NCBI GenBank assembly: GCA_029780695.1
Contig: JAKOYD010000051.1
Span: 1 to 64,000 of the forward strand
Direction: 5' to 3'
DNA length: 64,000 nt
Source of the DNA: Pseudomonadota bacterium
GTDB taxonomy: Bacteria > Pseudomonadota > Gammaproteobacteria > Burkholderiales > Burkholderiaceae_C
Below, piece after piece: positions 18,086 through 28,885 of the stretch (position 1 is the first letter of the stretch; every line of letters starts with the position of its first letter). Both the position numbers and the translations under genes were made by a program. A model generated the notes under the pieces. The model did not search any database, was not told the origin of the DNA, and saw only the letters and a list, made by a program, of their open reading frames with translations.

Positions 18086-19231
18086 ATGGCTCATCACATG
18101 TCGCTGCTTTTCACGCCCTCCAGCCGTTTGCGGTGGTTTTCCGTCATGGCCGTCGGGCTGGGCAGCGCATCGGCGGCCTTGGCCAACCCGCCGCCGTCGC
18201 CCGAGCAAGGGGTTGCCGCCTGGTTGGCAACTCTGCAACGGCCCAGCGACTTGGGCACCGTCGCATCCGACAGCCAACCCTCAGTCGCCAGCCAGCCGCA
18301 AGAGGCGACCACCGGCGCACCGCTGCTGCTCGCTCAGGCAAGCGCCGCGACCACGCCTGAGCCCATCGCACCCGACACCGCAGCCCCCGCCGCTGACCAG
18401 CCAGCCGCGGGCGAAATCGCGCCGGGTACCGAACGGCGGCGCCCGCTGCCGTGGGCTTATGAAACCCTGCCGCAGCCATTCCCGCGCGACAACCAGCGCG
18501 ACGACCGCGTGCAGGTGCTGGTAGGCGTGGCGGCCAACACCAGCCCCGACTTTTTTGGCGGCGCCCAATACCACTTCGCCCTCAAGCCCGTGGCGGCCCT
18601 GCAGTGGGGTCGCTGGCGCTTCAGCGTGGGCGGCGGCTATGGGCTGATGGGGCAGGGCCGGCGCGACCGCGGCAGCGGCGCGCAGGCTGTGTTGCGGGAG
18701 ACCGACCGCTTCAACCTGAGCCTGTCGCTCAACATCGACCGCGGCCGCGACGTGGCCGAGACCGACCGACTGCGCGGCGTGCCCGACGTGCCCGCCACCC
18801 TGCGCGCCCGTCTGCGCGCGCGCTACTACCTCAGCGACCGCTGGACGGCGGTGCTGGCCGCCTCGCAAGACATTCTGGGCAAGGGCCGCGGCATGGAGAT
18901 GGACGCCTGGCTGGGCTACCGCTGGCCGGTCAGCGAAGCCACGCGCGTGGACTTCGGCATGGGCGCGTCCTGGGGCAACAGCCAGTTCATGCGCAGCCAG
19001 TACGGCGTGCCGGTATCAGCCACCGTGGCCTCGGGCTATCCGGCCTTCCGGCCGGGCGCGGGCCTGTACCAGACCGACATCGGCGTTGACGTCGCGCACG
19101 CGCTGTCGCGCTCATGGGTGCTGTTTGGCGGCCTGCACTATTCGCAACTGCATGGCGACGCGCGGCGCAGCCCGCTGACCCTGCGCGCCAACGGCGTGTC
19201 GGCCACCATCGGCATCGCCTGGCGCAACTGA
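18086..19231 (+). CDS. MipA/OmpV family outer-membrane protein
   Basis: A 381-residue protein with a signal peptide ending near residue 35 (SAALANPPP), a Pro/Ala-rich linker to about 125 and a C-terminal beta-barrel. The barrel shows alternating amphipathic strands and begins VQVLVGVAANTSPDFFGG. It ends in VSATIGIAWRN, a typical barrel C terminus. MipA relatives serve as scaffolds for murein enzymes or as outer-membrane proteins of unknown transport. Two starts are possible, at 18086 and 18098. A GC-rich hairpin (19245-19274) lies between it and the convergent Bug-family gene. Confidence 0.85.
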   Translation: MAHHMSLLFTPSSRLRWFSVMAVGLGSASAALANPPPSPEQGVAAWLATLQRPSDLGTVASDSQPSVASQPQEATTGAPLLLAQASAATTPEPIAPDTAAPAADQPAAGEIAPGTERRRPLPWAYETLPQPFPRDNQRDDRVQVLVGVAANTSPDFFGGAQYHFALKPVAALQWGRWRFSVGGGYGLMGQGRRDRGSGAQAVLRETDRFNLSLSLNIDRGRDVAETDRLRGVPDVPATLRARLRARYYLSDRWTAVLAASQDILGKGRGMEMDAWLGYRWPVSEATRVDFGMGASWGNSQFMRSQYGVPVSATVASGYPAFRPGAGLYQTDIGVDVAHALSRSWVLFGGLHYSQLHGDARRSPLTLRANGVSATIGIAWRN

Positions 19232-19311
19232 CGCGCGCCAAATTGGCCGCCTGCGCCGTAGTGGCGCGGCGGCCTGCTATCGAATTAAAAGCGACCGGCT
19301 AGGTCCGCCCG

Positions 19312-20292
19312 TCAATCCACCGCCATCGCCGCTGCGCGCGCGACCTTGCCCAGCCGTTCGTATTCGCCGTGCGCCAGCTGGTCCAGCGCCGCGCCGGTCG
19401 ATCCTTCGGGCGTGAAGCCGGCCTTGACCAGTTTGTCCTTGACCGCCGGGTCGGCCAGCGCTTCGCGAAAGGCTTCGGACAGGCGCTCGGTCACCTTCGG
19501 GTTCATGCCCGCCGGGCCGAACACGCCGAACCACGGGTCGACGCCATAGCCTTTCAGCCCCGCCTCGGCCAGCGTGGGCACGTCGGGCAGCGAGGGCGAG
19601 CGCGCCTTGCCCGCCACCGCCAGCGCGCGCAGCTTGCCCGCCTGAATGTGCGGCAGGCTGGCCGGCAGGTTGTCGAACATCACCGGCAGGTGGCCGCCCA
19701 GCAGGTCGTTGATGCCCGGCGCGCTGCCCTTGTACGGTACGTGGGTCAGCTCGGTGCCGGTCATCTGCCCGAACATGGCGCCCGCCAGGTGCATCGACGT
19801 GCCCGCGCCCGCCGTGCCATAGGTCAGGCCGGGCTTGGTCTTGGCATAGGCGATGAACTCGGCCACGTTGCGCGCCGGCACGCTGGGCGCCACTTCCAGC
19901 ACGATGGTGGAATAGCCGAGCAGGCTGACGCCGGTGAAATCCTTGCGCGGGTCAAACGCCATCTTCTTGTAGATGTGCGGGTTGAGCGCGTTGGTCGAAA
20001 TGGCGCCAAAGCCAATGGTGTAGCCGTCCGGCGCGGCCTTGGCCACCGCCTCCATGCCGATGTTGCCGCCCGCGCCGGGGCGGTTTTCGACCACCACCGA
20101 CTGGCCCAGCTTCTTGCTGACGTAGTCGCCCGTGGTGCGCGCCACCAGGTCGGTGGTGCCGCCGGCCAGGTAGGGCACGACAAAGCGGATCGGCTTGGCG
20201 GGCCAGGCCTCCTGTGCCTGCGCCCCGACGGCGACAAAAGCGCCCGCCGCGGCAACGGCCAGCGGGCGGAAAAGGCGGGTGAAACGACGCAT
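19312..20292 (-). CDS. Bug/TctC-family periplasmic solute-binding protein
   Basis: A 326-residue periplasmic binding protein with a signal peptide ending GAQAQ near residue 27. It contains the Bug signatures PIRFVVPYLAGGTTDLVAR, VVVENRPGAGGNIG and VPYKGSAPGINDLLGG. Such proteins bind carboxylates for tripartite tricarboxylate transporters. No TctA or TctB gene is close, which is common for the greatly expanded Bug family of this bacterial group. GAGGAG ten bases upstream of the ATG at 20292 decides that start over an upstream in-frame ATG at 20316. Confidence 0.92.
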   Translation of the reverse strand: MRRFTRLFRPLAVAAAGAFVAVGAQAQEAWPAKPIRFVVPYLAGGTTDLVARTTGDYVSKKLGQSVVVENRPGAGGNIGMEAVAKAAPDGYTIGFGAISTNALNPHIYKKMAFDPRKDFTGVSLLGYSTIVLEVAPSVPARNVAEFIAYAKTKPGLTYGTAGAGTSMHLAGAMFGQMTGTELTHVPYKGSAPGINDLLGGHLPVMFDNLPASLPHIQAGKLRALAVAGKARSPSLPDVPTLAEAGLKGYGVDPWFGVFGPAGMNPKVTERLSEAFREALADPAVKDKLVKAGFTPEGSTGAALDQLAHGEYERLGKVARAAAMAVD

Positions 20293-20430
20293 GGCGAACT
20301 CCTCAACAGCGGACATTGCCGCGCCAGCGTGGCGCGGGGCTATCGTGGCATCGTAGTCGCTTTGGCCCGCAAGGACTTTGGCGCGCGCGGCCGGTGCCGT
20401 GGCGCGGTTGGTCGCTTCAGCGCGCGGCCG

Positions 20431-20820
20431 TCACGCCTGCCACACGCCCATGCCGGCCGAGCGCAGGTCGATGCCGACTTCCACCTCGCGCGCCACCGCG
20501 TCGTCGTAGCTCATGGGGTTGAAGCCTTCGTACAGGTCGGGCAGCAGGCGCAGCCCGTAGCGCCGCACGTAGCGGTTGGACTGGATGCCCGCCATGTGCT
20601 TGTCAAAGCGCACGTCCGGGTCCAGCCCCGTCATGCCGACGTACACGCACGGCTTGCCGTCGACGTAGCCGGGGTTGCACTTTCTGAACTTCGCGTCCTG
20701 CAGCACGTCGCGCGACAGTTCGACCACATACACGTGATACCGCGGCCGCCGCGCCCGTGCGCGTTGGGCCGGCGGCTTGGCATCGGCGCTGGCAGGGGAT
20801 GCGGATTTCTTGGTCAACAC
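20431..20820 (-). CDS. GIY-YIG-like small protein
   Basis: A 129-residue protein starting at GTG. After a basic Ala/Pro-rich N terminus, the segment YHVYVVEL is followed about 27 residues later by CVYVGMTGLDPDVRFDKH. This spacing, with an Arg and His downstream, resembles the GIY-YIG nuclease core (here VYVV and VYVGMT). The catalytic glutamate expected late in the domain could be one of those in AREVEVG. The function is unknown and the fold assignment is inference. A dispersed repeat lies immediately upstream. Confidence 0.65.
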   Translation of the reverse strand: MLTKKSASPASADAKPPAQRARARRPRYHVYVVELSRDVLQDAKFRKCNPGYVDGKPCVYVGMTGLDPDVRFDKHMAGIQSNRYVRRYGLRLLPDLYEGFNPMSYDDAVAREVEVGIDLRSAGMGVWQA

Positions 20821-20825
20821 CGGCC

Positions 20826-20873
20826 GCAGCGCTTGCTGAATCAGCGTAAGCAGCTATGCAAGCAATAGCTATC
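20826..20873 (+). repeat. dispersed double-hairpin repeat, intergenic
   Basis: GCAGCGCTTGCTGAATCAGC is followed by AGCAGCTATGCAAGCAATAG. Both halves match the family. It lies in the 73-base gap between the GIY-YIG-like gene and the holin-like gene. Confidence 0.75.
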
Positions 20874-20893
20874 GGCCTGGCCGTGCTGCACGG

Positions 20894-21301
20894 TCACAGC
20901 CAGGTCTGCCCCGGCGCCGGGCTGGTCTCGATGGTGAAGTCCGGCGTGCCGCCCAGGATGAACGCGCCCAGCACCAGACTCAGCAGCGACATGAACAGGC
21001 TGGCCCAGAACGCCGTCCAGAAGCCGTCCAGATGAAACCCGCGCACCAGCCTGGCCACCAGCATCAGCACCAGCGCGTTGATCACCAGCAGGAAGAACCC
21101 GAAGGTGATCAGCGTCAGCGGCAGCGTCAGAAACACCAGCAGCGGCCGCACCACCGCATTGGCCAGCCCCAGCAGCAGCGCCGAAATCGCCAGCGCCCCG
21201 GTGCCGTCAAAGCGCATGCCCTTGAACACATGGCTGGCCACCCACAGGCCGAGCGCGGTAATGGCCCAGTGCATCAAAAAGGGGGTGAGGTTGGCAAGCA
21301 T
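20894..21301 (-). CDS. phage holin family 4-TM membrane protein (YvlD-like)
   Basis: A 135-residue inner-membrane protein with four hydrophobic segments. It contains the family motif ANAVVRPLLVFLTLPLTLIT between the second and third helices. Despite the Pfam name, members are chromosomal proteins of unknown function widespread in bacteria, and there is no phage context here. The C terminus is a short polar tail. The start codon is the first ATG of the conserved domain. Confidence 0.85.
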   Translation of the reverse strand: MLANLTPFLMHWAITALGLWVASHVFKGMRFDGTGALAISALLLGLANAVVRPLLVFLTLPLTLITFGFFLLVINALVLMLVARLVRGFHLDGFWTAFWASLFMSLLSLVLGAFILGGTPDFTIETSPAPGQTWL

Positions 21302-21590
21302 GGCGGCGGCGCAAAGAGTAGGGCAGTGATCGTAACCGGCGCCAGCGCCTTCGCGCGCCGGGCCGCTGCAGTGAGTTCAGGCAAGAGCGAAAACCTCTGT
21401 GGCACGCCGCCTGCCGCTCAGGTGCCTGGGTCCGGTGGCTCGCTGCGAGTGCGCGCGTCAGCCCGATGCGCGGGCAACGGTTGCCCAGGGCGGGGCGTGC
21501 CCGGCCGCACGGGCGACTGGTCAGGCGCGGGCGCGGCCCATCGGTCAGCGGCTTTTGCCGCGCCCCTCATTCACTCTGCGCCGCGGCGCA

Positions 21591-22742
21591 TCAGTACACA
21601 AAGCGCTTGCCATTGTCAGACACGATGGACAAGTCGACGAAGCGGCTGCCCTCGTGGTTCGACCGGCTGTAGCGGATCACCATGCCGCCCACGTCGAAAT
21701 AGCTCATTGACTCCAGCGCGTCCACGAACTTGCGCCGCGTCAGGCCACGCCCGGCAATGCGCAAGCCTTCCACCATTACCTTGGCGTTGATATAGCCTTC
21801 AAGCGATGCGCTGCTGATCTTGCCCTGGCCCAGGGCCTTCATGGCCTGATGAAACTCGCGCACCACCGCAATGGCGGCGTTGCGCACGTTGGGCATGATC
21901 TGGCAGACGATGACCCCGTTGGCGCCTTCGCCTATTTCCGTCAGTGTCCCGATCGGCGCGGCCGCGTTCAACGCGTAGAACTGCGCCTTCAGCCCCAGTT
22001 TGCGCGCCTGCAGGATGAAGGCCTTGCTCGATGCCGGAGCCGTCACCATGATCACCGCGGACGGATTGAGCTTTTGCAGCTCCTTGGCGGCCGCTTCGGC
22101 ATCATCGCCATTCAGGTTTATCTTGACGGCGCCTGGAATCTTCTTGTTCTTCTCGGCGGCGGCCTTTTCCACCTCGGCCAGGCCTTCGCGCCCATACGGC
22201 GCATCGGCATACAGCACGGCGGCACGCTCGATGCCGACGGCGGTGGTGTCGATGTGGTTGATGATGGCTTTCAACTCTTCCTTGTTGCCCGCCCTGACAT
22301 AGAACGTCCAGTTGCGACTGAGCGCGCGCAGCGCTGGCCCGGTGGCCACCGCGGCGACCAGGGGAATCTGGTGTTCCTCGGCGATCTTGGAGATTTCCTG
22401 GACGGTACCCGTACCGGCGTACTGCCACAATGAAAACACCCCCTGCCGCTCGAATTCGGCGGTGTTCTCCTTGGCCTTGGCGGGGTTGTAGCCATCGTCC
22501 AGCGTGATGACCCGAATGCGCCGCCCCTGTACCCCGCCGCTGTCGTTGATCTTCTTGAAATAAGCCGACGCCCCCGCCGTGAAGTCCTGGCCCAGCTCGG
22601 CCAGCGCGCCCGTCAGGTAGATGGATTGGCCCAGCACGATTTCGCTGTCGGTCACGCCGGGCGTTACCTGCGCCGACGACCAGGTCGGCGAGGTCAGCAG
22701 TCCGGCGATCAACGTCCTCCTCAAGAGGTTGGGGGGCGGCAT
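21591..22742 (-). CDS. ABC transporter substrate-binding protein, LivK-like
   Basis: A 383-residue periplasmic binding protein of the branched-chain amino-acid type (type I fold). The signal peptide ends SSAQV near residue 25. The mature part opens with TDSEIVLGQSIYLTGALAELG and continues through SGGVQGRRIRVITLDDGYNP, both typical of the family. GAGGAAT precedes the ATG at 22742, which decides the start. There are no permease or ATPase genes nearby, so it is an orphan that may pair with a distant transporter or act as a sensor. A perfect 14-bp palindrome lies at 21577-21590, directly after its stop codon. Confidence 0.9.
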   Translation of the reverse strand: MPPPNLLRRTLIAGLLTSPTWSSAQVTPGVTDSEIVLGQSIYLTGALAELGQDFTAGASAYFKKINDSGGVQGRRIRVITLDDGYNPAKAKENTAEFERQGVFSLWQYAGTGTVQEISKIAEEHQIPLVAAVATGPALRALSRNWTFYVRAGNKEELKAIINHIDTTAVGIERAAVLYADAPYGREGLAEVEKAAAEKNKKIPGAVKINLNGDDAEAAAKELQKLNPSAVIMVTAPASSKAFILQARKLGLKAQFYALNAAAPIGTLTEIGEGANGVIVCQIMPNVRNAAIAVVREFHQAMKALGQGKISSASLEGYINAKVMVEGLRIAGRGLTRRKFVDALESMSYFDVGGMVIRYSRSNHEGSRFVDLSIVSDNGKRFVY

Positions 22743-22924
22743 GGGGATTCCTCGGTTGAATGTTTGTGCTTGGGCGGGCCACTGCAGAACGGCGCCGGAA
22801 GCGGCGCGGCCGCGCCCTGATTTTCGGGCAGATTTTGCACCGCAACCCTTAGCATCTCGGCGTCGCTGGGTGTCTACTGAAACCCATGACCGATGCAATG
22901 CGGAAAACAGGCTGACGCAAAACC

Positions 22925-24820
<1,896 letters not shown>

Positions 24821-25028
24821 GGGGCCGATTCTAGGAGTCTGCGTGGCGGGCTTTGCGCGGACGGCGCGCTGGCGGGCGCCCTGAAACGGCCGCAATGGCG
24901 GCCGTCATGAAACGTCTGGATACGTCTTTCACCTTCCAGCGGTGTGCGACGGCGCCGCTTGTCGCGTTGAATCTTCAACCATGAACCACCCGTTGGGGTG
25001 ATGTGTAGTTGTCAAGGAGACAGAAAGC

Positions 25029-25403
25029 ATGCAGATGATTCAACGCATTCTGGTCGCCGGTGCGGTGGCATTGGGCGCGCTGGGCACGGCCGGCGTGGCG
25101 CAGGCCCGCAGCGACGTGTTCTGGTCGGTCGGCGTGGGCGCGCCGGGTGTGTCGGTGGGCATTGGCAATGCTCCGGTGTATACGGCGCCGCAGCCGGTGT
25201 ACATGCCGCCGCCACCGGTGTATGCCGCGCCACAACCCGTTTACGTGGCGCCGCAGCCGGTTTATGTGGCGCCGCGCCCGGTGTACGTGGCGCCGCCGGC
25301 CTACTACGCGCCGCGCGTGGTGTATCGCCCGGCGCCGGTGTATTACGGCCCGCCCGGCCATTACAGGCGCCACCATCGGCATCAGCACGGGTGGGGTTAC
25401 TGA
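25029..25403 (+). CDS. secreted low-complexity protein with VYVAPQP repeats
   Basis: I do not recognise a function. The 124-residue protein has a clear signal peptide ending AGVAQA at about residue 26. Then comes a short segment (VFWSVGVGAPGVSVGIG) and about eight repeats of the form PVYxAPQ between residues 48 and 105. The C terminus is His/Arg-rich (YRRHHRHQHGWGY) and could bind metal. An AAGGAGA ribosome-binding site is strong. The repeats are protein-level low complexity, not a CRISPR array. A terminator follows at 25516. Confidence 0.8.
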   Translation: MQMIQRILVAGAVALGALGTAGVAQARSDVFWSVGVGAPGVSVGIGNAPVYTAPQPVYMPPPPVYAAPQPVYVAPQPVYVAPRPVYVAPPAYYAPRVVYRPAPVYYGPPGHYRRHHRHQHGWGY

Positions 25404-25515
25404 CGACGACGGTGGCACGCTGCCCGCGCGCCGTTGGTTTGATGGTGTTCTCTCCGCCGGGCCAAGCGCCAGCCACGTGACGCGCCCGGCTTCTCCAAGG
25501 TGACCACCCTTGAAG

Positions 25516-25540
25516 CCCGCCTCGCAAGAGCGGGTTTTTT
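25516..25540 (+). terminator. rho-independent terminator
   Basis: A CCCGC/GCGGG stem with a 9-base loop is followed by six T residues, between the repeat-rich secreted protein and the convergent LytTR gene. Confidence 0.75.
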
Positions 25541-25563
25541 CTTTTTGCGCCAGGCGGGCCGCG

Positions 25564-26412
25564 TTACAGCGCCTTGAACAAGTGCGCGTACAGCCGGCTG
25601 ACGGCCAGGGTCTCGCTCACTCCGCGCACGCGCAGGTGCAGCCGCCCGGCCTCGTCGCGCTGCACCAGGTCGATGGCGTCGGCCCGCACCAGGGTGGAGC
25701 GGTGAATTTGCCAGAACTCGGCCGGGTTCAGTTGCGGCTGCAGGTCCTTCAGCGGCGTGCGCAGCAGGTGTTCGCCGCTGGCGGTGAGCACGCGCACGTA
25801 CTTGTCGGCGGCCTGCAGCGCCAGTACGTCCTGCAGCGGCACCATGCGCACCACGCTGCCGCCGGCGCCCGGCGCGCTGACGGGCAGCAGGCGCAGCGGC
25901 GTACTTGGCGCCGGTGCGGGGCCGGGCTGCAGCGCGGCGAGCAGTTGGCGCAACTGGTCGGCCCTGGCGTCCAGCGTGTTGCGCGGCGGTATTGCTCCTG
26001 ATTCAGTAGCCGCCGGCACAGACTGGGCAATCGCCAGACGCATTTTTTGCACTGTTTTGGCGAGTCGGGCCGGTTGTACCGGCTTCAGCACGTAATCCAT
26101 CGCCTGCGTCTCGAAAGCCTGCACCGCGTACTGGTCGTAGGCGGTGACGAAGGCCAGCGCCGGAAAGGGCTTGGCCGCGTCGTCCCAGGCGTCGGCCAGC
26201 TCGGCCGCGGCGTCCAGACCGCTCAGGCCGGGCATGCGGATGTCGAAGAACAGCACGTCGGGCTGAAGCTGCAGCGCTTCGCGCACCGCGCTGGCACCGT
26301 CGCCAACGGTGGCGACCACGCGCAGTTCGGGCCACGCGCGCGCCAGTTCGGCTTGCAGCGCGGCGGCCAGCAGCGGTTCGTCTTCGGCGATCAGGGCGGT
26401 GGGTGCGGTCAT
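25564..26412 (-). CDS. LytTR-family response regulator
   Basis: A 282-residue cytoplasmic regulator of the AlgR/LytR type. The receiver domain (about 1-125) has the acidic pair in AEDE, the phosphoacceptor Asp57 in FFDIRMPG, a Thr in FVTAYD and Lys in LKPVQ. The LytTR DNA-binding domain (about 185-280) includes FWQIHRSTLVRADAI. The linker between them is Pro/Ala-rich and partly encoded by a copy of the dispersed repeat. Its ATG overlaps the acyltransferase stop codon (ATGA), so it is translationally linked to the acyltransferase and kinase genes upstream. Confidence 0.92.
   Translation of the reverse strand: MTAPTALIAEDEPLLAAALQAELARAWPELRVVATVGDGASAVREALQLQPDVLFFDIRMPGLSGLDAAAELADAWDDAAKPFPALAFVTAYDQYAVQAFETQAMDYVLKPVQPARLAKTVQKMRLAIAQSVPAATESGAIPPRNTLDARADQLRQLLAALQPGPAPAPSTPLRLLPVSAPGAGGSVVRMVPLQDVLALQAADKYVRVLTASGEHLLRTPLKDLQPQLNPAEFWQIHRSTLVRADAIDLVQRDEAGRLHLRVRGVSETLAVSRLYAHLFKAL
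25990..26034 (-). repeat. dispersed double-hairpin repeat, inside lytTR linker
   Basis: Read on the minus strand it ends GGCTACTGAATCAGGAGCAA, matching the family's second hairpin. It is in frame and encodes part of the linker between the receiver and LytTR domains. Confidence 0.5.
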
Positions 26413-27593
26413 GGGGGTGGCAGGGGTTGGGGCAGCGCAACACGCGGCTGCGCGGGGGTGGCGCGCGCCAGCCCGAACCAGGGCCGCAGCGCGCTCACGC
26501 GGCGAATGCCTTCGTAGCCGGCATAACCCAGCACCAGCGTGACCGCCAGCAGCAGCGGCCCTTCCAGCGCGGGCGGCAGGCCCAGCGGCCGCAGCCGCCA
26601 GGCGGCGATCAGCAAAATCGTCTGGTGCAGGACGTAGACCGGGAACACGGCCTCGTTCAGCCGCGTGCGCCAGGCGCCGTCGCGGTTCAGGTAGCGCCGC
26701 GCGTAGCCAAACGCCGCCACCAGGGCGTTCCACTGCAGCAGCGCCAGCACCGCGTGCCCGGCCCAGCCGCGCGGCTGCCCCAGCACCAGCGCGGCCCACG
26801 CGGCCAGCGCCAGCGTCAGGCCGATCGCGCGCCAGCGCTCCAGCCGCGGCCACACGCGGCCGTCGGCCGCCCATGCCGCGCCCGTCAAGAACAGGGCCCC
26901 ATACATCGCGTGGCTGAACCAGTCGCCCACCAGCGCGTAGGTGACCGGAAAGCGCGGCGACAGCTGCCAGCGCATCCAGAACAGCAGCGCCGCCGGCCAT
27001 GCCAGCAAGCCCCCGCCGGCCAGCACGCGGGCCAGCCCCGCGCCAACGCGGCGCAAGCCGGCCGGCCAGAGGGCCACGGCACCCAGCAGCAGCGCCGTGT
27101 ACAGCCACAGATACGGCAGAAACCACAGGTGATTCCAGGTCGGCAGGATGAGGCAGCGGCCGGCCTGGCAGAAGCCGCCGTAGCCGCTGAAGTACAGCGC
27201 CAGGAAGTCGGCATAACTGCCGGCATAGCCGAACTTCTGCATCGCCTCCAGATACGCCTGCGGCGGCACCACCACCAGCACGCCGGCCAGCAGCGGCAGC
27301 AGCAGCCGCCGGCTGCGCTGGCGCAGCAAGGGCAGCGGTGGCGCGCGGCGCAGCATCAAGGCCGTGGCCGCGCCGGAGACCATGAAGATCAGGCTCATGC
27401 GCCAGGGCTCGGTCAGCTTCATCCACGGCTCCAGCGCGTGGCTGGCCCACGGGCTTTTCAGGTGGAACGGCCAGGTCACGTAATACATGCCGGTGTGGTA
27501 GGCCACCAGCACCCCGAACGCCACGATGCGCAGCCAGTCCAGGAAGAACAGGCGCGGCGCCTCGGCGGCGGGGCGTGGCGGCGGCAGGCTCAT
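26409..27593 (-). CDS. membrane acyltransferase 3 (OafA/OatA-like)
   Basis: A 394-residue integral membrane protein of the acyltransferase 3 family, with about ten hydrophobic helices. It begins with the family's RLFFLDWLRIVAFGVLVAYHTG motif region and has NHLWFLPYLW mid-protein, the usual conserved Trp/Phe cluster. Members O-acylate surface glycans or other acceptors from acyl-CoA. The gene lies between a LytS-like kinase and a LytTR regulator, overlapping the latter by ATGA, so it could be an output, a target or a sensor partner of that system. The acceptor is unknown. Confidence 0.85.
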   Translation of the reverse strand: MSLPPPRPAAEAPRLFFLDWLRIVAFGVLVAYHTGMYYVTWPFHLKSPWASHALEPWMKLTEPWRMSLIFMVSGAATALMLRRAPPLPLLRQRSRRLLLPLLAGVLVVVPPQAYLEAMQKFGYAGSYADFLALYFSGYGGFCQAGRCLILPTWNHLWFLPYLWLYTALLLGAVALWPAGLRRVGAGLARVLAGGGLLAWPAALLFWMRWQLSPRFPVTYALVGDWFSHAMYGALFLTGAAWAADGRVWPRLERWRAIGLTLALAAWAALVLGQPRGWAGHAVLALLQWNALVAAFGYARRYLNRDGAWRTRLNEAVFPVYVLHQTILLIAAWRLRPLGLPPALEGPLLLAVTLVLGYAGYEGIRRVSALRPWFGLARATPAQPRVALPQPLPPP

Positions 27594-27615
27594 CGAACGG
27601 GGGGCGGCGGACGGT

Positions 27616-28707
27616 TCAGCGGCCCGCGTCGCGCGCGCCGTCGTCGGCCAGCGGCAAGGTGATGCGCACCGTGGTGCCCGCGCCGGGTTGCGACTGCATC
27701 TGCACGCGGCCCCGGCCGCCATAGGCCGATTCCACGCGCTGCCTGACCTGCGCCAGGCCAAAGCCGCCGCCGCCGGTTGCTATTGAATCCGCAGCGTCCG
27801 GCGAATGTCCGACGCCGGTATCGGCCACTTCAAGCATCAAATTGCCAGCGTCATCAAGCGCCGCGCGCACGCTGACCGTGCCGCCGGCCACCTTGGGCTC
27901 CAGCCCGTGCTGGATGGCGTTTTCGACCAGCGGCTGCAGCAGCAGCGTGGGCACGGGCAGGTCGCGCAGGGCTTCGGGCAGATGCAGCGCCGGCTGCAGG
28001 CGTGGGCCCATGCGGATGGCCATCAGGTCCAGGTAGTCGCGCAAGCGGTCGAATTCGGCCGACAGCGGATGCAAGGTGGCGCGGCTGGCGCCCAGCGTGG
28101 CGCGCAGGTAATCGTTCAGGCGGTCCACCATGTGTTGCGCGGCGGCGGGGTCGATGCCGATCAGCGCGCGCAGGTTGGCCAGGGTGTTGAACAGCATGTG
28201 CGGCTCGAGCTGGCTTTGCAGCAGCTTGAGCTGCGCCTCGGTGGCGTCGCGCTCGGCGGCGTTCTTGGCCGCCAGCAGGTTGGCCGCCTTGCCACGCAGG
28301 TGGAAATAGAAGGTGGCCACCGCGCCGGCGGCAATGGTGATGACCAGGCCGATCTGCCCGTCGCGCGTGCTGCGCACGGCCCCGCTGCCGAACAGCCAGC
28401 CGCCCAGCGGGTCGCCCAGCACGAACCCGGCGCCAATGCCGACGGCGGCCAGCACGATGCCGCGCCAGCCCTTGGGCCAGCCGTGCCCGACATCGCCCGC
28501 GCTGTGGCACTGGGCAGGGTCGAACAGGTGGCGGCCGAATTCGATGATGGCCCAGGTGATGAGGCCAATGCACAGCGCGTTGCCGACCTGCATCCAGTAC
28601 GGGTTGCGCGGCCAGATGGTGGTGGTCAGCACCGCGACCACGCAGCAGAACGCCACCACCTGCAGGAAGTGGCGGAACACCGTGGGCCAGCTGACGCGCG
28701 ATATCAT
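27616..28707 (-). CDS. LytS-type sensor histidine kinase
   Basis: A 363-residue membrane kinase. About four hydrophobic helices occupy residues 10-135. The His_kinase domain has the phosphoacceptor His170 in QSQLEPHMLFNTL, and the ATPase domain carries LVENAIQHG (N box), ADTGVG (G1) and GFGLAQV (G2). No periplasmic sensor domain is apparent. It is the first gene of a three-gene set with the acyltransferase (22-base gap) and LytTR regulator, the expected cognate partner. A degenerate repeat lies in the ATP lid, and another copy sits next to the start codon. Confidence 0.9.
   Translation of the reverse strand: MISRVSWPTVFRHFLQVVAFCCVVAVLTTTIWPRNPYWMQVGNALCIGLITWAIIEFGRHLFDPAQCHSAGDVGHGWPKGWRGIVLAAVGIGAGFVLGDPLGGWLFGSGAVRSTRDGQIGLVITIAAGAVATFYFHLRGKAANLLAAKNAAERDATEAQLKLLQSQLEPHMLFNTLANLRALIGIDPAAAQHMVDRLNDYLRATLGASRATLHPLSAEFDRLRDYLDLMAIRMGPRLQPALHLPEALRDLPVPTLLLQPLVENAIQHGLEPKVAGGTVSVRAALDDAGNLMLEVADTGVGHSPDAADSIATGGGGFGLAQVRQRVESAYGGRGRVQMQSQPGAGTTVRITLPLADDGARDAGR
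27777..27816 (-). repeat. degenerate dispersed repeat, inside histidine kinase
   Basis: TTGCTATTGAATCCGCAGCG resembles the minus-orientation family start, but the second stem is changed. It encodes the ATP-lid region between the G1 and G2 boxes. Confidence 0.35.
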
Positions 28708-28708
28708 G

Positions 28709-28758
28709 TTTGCTATTTTTATGGTAGCTGAATACGCAGTGGTGGCAAGCGATGGCGC
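28709..28758 (-). repeat. dispersed double-hairpin repeat at histidine-kinase start
   Basis: TTTGCTATTTTTATGGTAGC begins the copy and GCAAGCGATGGCGC ends it. It abuts the kinase ATG at 28707, so it occupies the position of the ribosome-binding site. Confidence 0.65.
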
Positions 28759-28885
28759 TGTATTTGTCGAGCCATTTTGGCTGCCGCAGCGTCAGCGCTC
28801 CGTCGTGCATGCCGCACCCAGGCGCGTCGAACGGCAGCAGAGCGGGCGAGGTGCATGGCGCGATTGTGAGGGTTTCGCCCGCAGG

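Noticed and set aside
20894..21301. Prophage remnant, suggested by the holin-like gene
   Set aside because: This holin-like family is chromosomal in many bacteria, and no other phage gene, integrase or attachment site is near.
25180..25330. Regularly spaced repeats resembling a small CRISPR
   Set aside because: The repeats are codons for PVYxAPQ within an open frame with a signal peptide; there are no constant repeats with unique spacers and no cas genes.
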